Origin: Thermoproteota archaeon
GTDB taxonomy: Archaea; Thermoproteota; Thermoprotei_A; Sulfolobales; Ignisphaeraceae
DNA: 64,000 bases
Direction: 5' to 3'
Assembly: GCA_030550585.1 (NCBI GenBank)
Contig: JAUQPB010000002.1
Location: forward strand, 82,001-146,000
In this document: positions 60,610-64,000 of the stretch, piece by piece
Position numbering within the stretch: position 1 is the stretch's first letter
How the letters are laid out: the number at the start of each line of letters is the position of its first letter
Program-made: the position numbers and the translations under genes
Notes under the pieces: generated by a model
Told to the model about the DNA's origin: nothing
The model's database searches: none
Seen by the model: the letters and a program-made list of their open reading frames with translations, nothing else

Positions 60610-62430
60610 ATGGGTGGGGTATTTGCTGTTTTATCCTTGAAAAAACTTAATGTTGTAGATATTGTTGTTAAAGGTCTTAAGCTCCTCGAGTTCAGAGGCT
60701 TTAATGGAAGTGGTGTAGCAGTTCTAAATAATGATAATGTTGCTGTGTACAAAGATGCTCAAAAAATAGATAATGTTTATGAAAAATACAAGCTAGACAA
60801 GGTTTCTTCATGGATCGCATTGGGGCATACAAGGTATGCAACTCATGGTAAGCCACATATAGATAATACCCATCCCCATGTTGATTGTAGTAATAGAATA
60901 GCAGTCGCTGGGGATGGAGCTATAGCTAATTATGAATCCTTGAAAGATGAAACTATTATGAGAGGGCATAGAGTTGTTTCTAGATCTGACTTTGAGGTTA
61001 TAGCTCATATTATTGAGGATCAAGTAGGCAAAGGTCTTGATCTTTTGTCCTCATTTAGAGAGGTTTTAAAAGATTTGGATGGATTTTACAATATAGTTGC
61101 CTTGGATTCTAAATGCAAATGTTTAGCGGCTTATGTACATGGCCCCCCTCTTTATGTAGGTGTATCCAGCGAATATATAGCAATTTCGTCAGGTAAGGGA
61201 GCATTATATGGTGTTTCAGATAGGTATTTCAGACTTGAAGATGGCGAAATCTTAGCGGTCAGCGAGAATGGGCTTGTTGTTGAGAATTTGAAAGGAGATA
61301 GAGTTGCTAAGGAGCTTAAGCCTATAGATATAGATCCTAGGTACATCGATAAAGATGGATATCAGCACAACATGCTAAGAGAAATTTACGAGATACCAGA
61401 AGCTCTTTTACGAACACTGTACTCTGTACAGGAAAAGTACTTGTCCTTTGCAGCTAAACTCGTTAATGACGCAGAAAAAATTTTTATAATAGGCAATGGA
61501 ACAAGCCTCCACGCAGCTTATATAGGCTCCTACTACCTCTCAGAACTAGCTGGCATAACATCTATTGTTGTAAGTGCTGCTGAATTTCCTCTATATCATG
61601 TAGATAATGTCGGCCCTGGAACAGTAGTTATAGCAATTTCCCAATCTGGTGAAACAGGGGATGTGCTCTCATCTGTGTTTGAGGCCAAGCTAAGGGGGGC
61701 AACAATTCTTGGGCTCACAAACTATATTGGCTCTAGACTAGCTAACCTCTCAAACCTCTATCTTCCAATTGGCGCAGGCCCAGAAGTGGCTATACCAGCC
61801 ACAAAAACATTTACATCTACATTGCTGCTCCTCTATTTAATTGCTTTAAGAGCTGGAAGAAATAATGGTAAGATCAGTAGCGATGAATATAAGGCTAGAA
61901 TAGAAGAGATTAAGAGATTAAGCAAAGATCTCAAAAATAATATTCCACTAATTGAAGGTGTTGCTGAAGTCGCGGCTAAGAAAATAGCTGAGTGTAGAAG
62001 TGGATACATAATATCAAGAGGAATCACATATCCACTAGCTTTAGAGGCAGCGCTAAAAATAAAGGAAGTAGCATACATGCATGCTGAAGGTGTTGAAGCA
62101 GGCGAATTTAAACATGGTCCACAGACAATAATTGAGAAAGGAATTTTCACAACGTTTATAATGCCTGTCGAAAAACAGGCTTTGCAGGCAACATATGAAC
62201 TTATAGCAATGGCCCAAGAAAAAGGTTCTTCAACAATCATTGTAGGATTTGAGTCAGACATTAAAATTAATGAGGTATCTAATGCTATAAGAATATTGAT
62301 TCCATATACATCAAGGTATTTAGCGCCAATAGCATTGATTATCCCACTGCAGTTGACAGCCTATAAACTGGGGCTAATCTTAAACAGACCTATAGACAAT
62401 CCGAGATATTTAACAAAAACAGTACACTAA
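60610..62430 (+). CDS. glmS: GlmS-type glucosamine-6-phosphate synthase with a degenerate glutaminase domain
   Basis: 606 residues. The C-terminal isomerase half is intact: ISQSGETGDVL, YPLALEAALKIKEVAYMHAE, AGEFKHGP and the end NPRYLTKTVH. The N-terminal half aligns with the class II glutamine amidotransferase domain, EFRGFNGSGVA and GHTRYATHG, but starts MGGVFAV where active enzymes start MCGI. Gly replaces the N-terminal nucleophile Cys, and the oxyanion region HNG-IENY reads GDGAIANY. It may use free ammonia or act only as an isomerase. I chose the ATG at 60610 because the alignment to MCGI begins there; AGGGTT lies about 8 bases before. Confidence 0.85.
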   Translation: MGGVFAVLSLKKLNVVDIVVKGLKLLEFRGFNGSGVAVLNNDNVAVYKDAQKIDNVYEKYKLDKVSSWIALGHTRYATHGKPHIDNTHPHVDCSNRIAVAGDGAIANYESLKDETIMRGHRVVSRSDFEVIAHIIEDQVGKGLDLLSSFREVLKDLDGFYNIVALDSKCKCLAAYVHGPPLYVGVSSEYIAISSGKGALYGVSDRYFRLEDGEILAVSENGLVVENLKGDRVAKELKPIDIDPRYIDKDGYQHNMLREIYEIPEALLRTLYSVQEKYLSFAAKLVNDAEKIFIIGNGTSLHAAYIGSYYLSELAGITSIVVSAAEFPLYHVDNVGPGTVVIAISQSGETGDVLSSVFEAKLRGATILGLTNYIGSRLANLSNLYLPIGAGPEVAIPATKTFTSTLLLLYLIALRAGRNNGKISSDEYKARIEEIKRLSKDLKNNIPLIEGVAEVAAKKIAECRSGYIISRGITYPLALEAALKIKEVAYMHAEGVEAGEFKHGPQTIIEKGIFTTFIMPVEKQALQATYELIAMAQEKGSSTIIVGFESDIKINEVSNAIRILIPYTSRYLAPIALIIPLQLTAYKLGLILNRPIDNPRYLTKTVH

Positions 62431-62533
62431 CACCAGCATCCCTACAAACAAAGCTATGAAGCCGCAACTTTAAATGAATTTCTATTACAACTACACTATT
62501 TGGATTATCTGATATAGGCAATGGTGGCAAACA

Positions 62534-63007
62534 GTGGTTGTCCTATCACCAGAAACTATAATGATGCTATTTGGTCTTAAAGAAGAAGATGTAGATTGTA
62601 GTGGAATTAAACTACATCTAGATAAGGTTTTTGTCTTCAAAGGAAAGGCGTTGATAGCTAAAAATTCTAGAAAGCTTGCAGAAGTCGAAGAAGTTGAAGC
62701 AGATAACGACGTATATCATCTGATGCCTGGGGCATACAAAATCAGATATAGGGAAATTGTGAAAGTGCCAAATAATGCAATAGCTCTTGCAATACCAAGG
62801 TCTACCCTACTAAGAAATGGCGCAACAATATACACGGCTGTGTGGGATCCAGGATATGAAGGGAGAGGAGAAGGGCTTCTAACAGTATTCAACTTGAATG
62901 GGATAGACATAGAAAAAGGAGCTCAAATAGCTCAACTTGTTTTCATAAGACTTGATAGGGAAACGAAATTTGTCTATAGAGGAATCTATCAAAGAGAAAA
63001 CATATAG
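62534..63007 (+). CDS. dUTPase/dCTP deaminase family protein
   Basis: A 157-residue protein with the trimeric dUTPase fold pattern: MPGAYKIRYREIVKVPNNA, AIPRSTLLRNGATIYTAVWD, PGYEGRGEGLLTVFN and KGAQIAQLVFIRLD. These are the dUTPase motifs R-S-S/T-L-L and DPGYxGR shared with dCTP deaminase. Archaeal versions remove dUTP to protect DNA. I favour dUTPase because the deaminase-specific C-terminal tail is not obvious. The GTG start has GGTGG about 8 bases upstream. Confidence 0.75.
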   Translation: MVVLSPETIMMLFGLKEEDVDCSGIKLHLDKVFVFKGKALIAKNSRKLAEVEEVEADNDVYHLMPGAYKIRYREIVKVPNNAIALAIPRSTLLRNGATIYTAVWDPGYEGRGEGLLTVFNLNGIDIEKGAQIAQLVFIRLDRETKFVYRGIYQRENI

Positions 63008-63036
63008 TTTTGTATCGCCATATCAATGTATTAAAA

Positions 63037-63396
63037 TCACTTCTTTGATTCTATGCCAAGCTCTTTTAGCACTTGCTCTAGTATCCTTGATCGCAACTCC
63101 TGATCATTAACATTATTCATTAGTTGAACGAGGCTCAAAGTCTTCAAGCTTCTTCTGGTAACAGAAGCTAGCCCATCTACAGAGTCTCTGAGCTCTCTTA
63201 TACTCTGAATCACATGAATAAGAAGCTCTTGTATATGAGCTAACTGATGTGAGATCATGCCAAGATCTGCTGCAGGAGTAGCTTCATGCTCATGTTCATG
63301 CTCTTCTTCAGCACCTTCGCTTTTCATTATCTCCTCACTAATTTTCTGAATGTCCTCCTCACTTTTTGGAATATTCATTCTGCTAAATTTAGACAT
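63037..63396 (-). CDS. Hypothetical coiled-coil protein with HEHEHE cluster
   Basis: I do not recognise this 119-residue protein. It is acidic at the N-terminus with EEEHEHEHEATPAADLG (a possible metal-binding His/Glu patch). A long heptad-like helix follows (HQLAHIQELLIHVIQSIREL, SVDGLASVTRRSLKTLSLVQ), then the C-terminal ILEQVLKELGIESKK. It is probably an oligomeric coiled coil. Confidence 0.5.
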   Translation of the reverse strand: MSKFSRMNIPKSEEDIQKISEEIMKSEGAEEEHEHEHEATPAADLGMISHQLAHIQELLIHVIQSIRELRDSVDGLASVTRRSLKTLSLVQLMNNVNDQELRSRILEQVLKELGIESKK

Positions 63397-63543
63397 TTCA
63401 ATAACCTCACATAAGCCTACAAGTGCTATAACTAGAAGGTTTTGGCTAAAGACACTTATAAATTTAATTAGACATTATGATATGCTAACTCACGTTCATG
63501 GCTTCAGAAGTTGATTTAAAGAGGAGATAGTATGTGAATTATT

Positions 63544-64000
63544 CTATAGCACCTCTAAAAGCGCGTAGAAAAATCCGTAGGTTCCATGTCTATGAGGCCA
63601 TGCTCTCATGGTTCCTGGAATGAATCCTTGGTCGAATGGGCCATTGAGAGAAACCAATCTTAGTCTACCGCGATATTTTGTAAGGATTTTTTGGATGACA
63701 TCTTCATTTTCTTCTCTAAAGAGCGAGCATGTTGTATAAAGTATTCGACCACCTTTCTTGGCAAGTTTTATAGCGGTCTCTAGTAGCTCAAATTGAAGCT
63801 GTGTTAACTCATCTATTTTCTCTTGCGTAATTCTCCACCTTAGTTCCTGATTCTTCATTATAGTTCCACTAGATGAACAAGGAGCATCAAGCAGCACCTT
63901 ATCTGCTATTTCCTCGCCTAGGATATCCGGCGCTTTCCTAGCATCTTCCTTAAATATCTTCACGATTTTAATCCCTGTTCTACTTAAGAGTTCTTTCATT
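63544..64000 (-). CDS. NSUN/RsmB-type RNA m5C methyltransferase, C-terminal part
   Basis: The fragment runs off the right edge and is the C-terminal portion of a SAM-dependent RNA cytosine-5 methyltransferase. It has the catalytic motifs LLDAPCSSSGTIMKNQELRW (PC loop) and GGRILYTTCSLFREENEDVI (TC loop with the nucleophilic Cys), ending PHRHGTYGFFYALLE. Two conserved cysteines, one in each loop, are present. The substrate is tRNA or rRNA. The missing N-terminal part lies outside the window. Confidence 0.9.
   Translation of the reverse strand, partial: MKELLSRTGIKIVKIFKEDARKAPDILGEEIADKVLLDAPCSSSGTIMKNQELRWRITQEKIDELTQLQFELLETAIKLAKKGGRILYTTCSLFREENEDVIQKILTKYRGRLRLVSLNGPFDQGFIPGTMRAWPHRHGTYGFFYALLEVL

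Noticed and set aside
1-64000. CRISPR arrays, insertion sequences, integrases, rRNA genes, replication origin
   Set aside because: No regularly spaced repeats, transposase or integrase motifs, or rRNA-like blocks were seen. Replication genes cluster at 20-24 kb, but no origin recognition box array could be supported by eye.

Overview
The window looks like chromosome of a hyperthermophilic crenarchaeon (Thermoprotei), most likely a Desulfurococcales or Ignisphaera-type organism. The evidence is the chromatin protein Cren7, an Rpo13-like RNA polymerase subunit, two different PCNA genes (crenarchaeal clamps are heterotrimers), archaeal/eukaryal-type ribosomal proteins (eS4, eS27, eL14, eL19, eL32, eL34, eL42), aIF2-alpha, Nop10, translin, a dyskerin (Cbf5) gene interrupted by a bulge-helix-bulge intron, an intron-containing tRNA-Tyr, and AT-rich DNA with TATA-box promoters, some apparently leaderless. 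The lineage is inferred from gene content, not from a database search.

Layout. 1-8 kb: end of an AF2212-like antitoxin/VapC pair, a decayed amidohydrolase pseudogene, tRNA-Arg, a GT35-type glucan phosphorylase-like gene, an ArcS-like protein, a galK-galT operon, Trm5, a C/D sRNA candidate and tRNA-Gln. 8-13 kb: an orphan secretion/pilus ATPase, then divergent ribosomal blocks (rps19-rpl2 leftward; rpl3-rpl4-rpl23 rightward). 13-20 kb: a C/D box sRNA, an Lhr-type helicase, a three-gene operon resembling the Ced DNA-import system, and rpo13. 20-27 kb: replication and translation genes (pcna, AbrB-like, pcna, priS, GINS, eL42, eS27, aIF2-alpha, nop10), then a leftward RadA paralogue and a phosphoribosyltransferase, an H/ACA-like RNA candidate and rtcB. 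28.8-42.4 kb: one long co-directional block from rpl22 to rpl15, then secY, an EMC3/YidC-like gene, eL34, cmk, eL14, cbf5 and a methyltransferase, followed by tRNA-Ser.

43-50.6 kb is the most distinctive accessory region: a secreted 1113-residue enzyme with a GH5 cellulase domain, Thr-rich linkers, a central beta-rich domain and a GH12-type second catalytic domain, followed by a TadC-like pilus-platform gene and three pilin-like secreted proteins. No pilus ATPase is present there; the orphan ATPase lies about 38 kb away. 50.7-53.1 kb holds tRNA-Tyr, a SPOUT methyltransferase, translin, and in the gaps between them several box C/D guide RNA candidates plus a GC-rich structured element. 53.4-64 kb: an MFS transporter, ilvE, a methyltransferase, glycogen synthase, a DUF763 protein, cren7, a GlmS whose glutaminase nucleophile is missing, a dUTPase, and the end of an NSUN-type RNA m5C methyltransferase.

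Taken together, the window combines carbohydrate use (extracellular cellulase, Leloir enzymes, glycogen synthase and phosphorylase-like enzyme), the translation and replication core, and an RNA-modification theme: Cbf5, Nop10, Trm5, a SPOUT enzyme, an NSUN enzyme, an ArcS-like protein and about seven guide-RNA candidates. The points most worth checking are the guide RNAs, the GlmS lacking its glutaminase nucleophile, the bicatalytic cellulase beside a pilus cluster, the Ced-like operon, the cbf5 intron that splits the catalytic Asp codon, and the broken-up S10 ribosomal operon.
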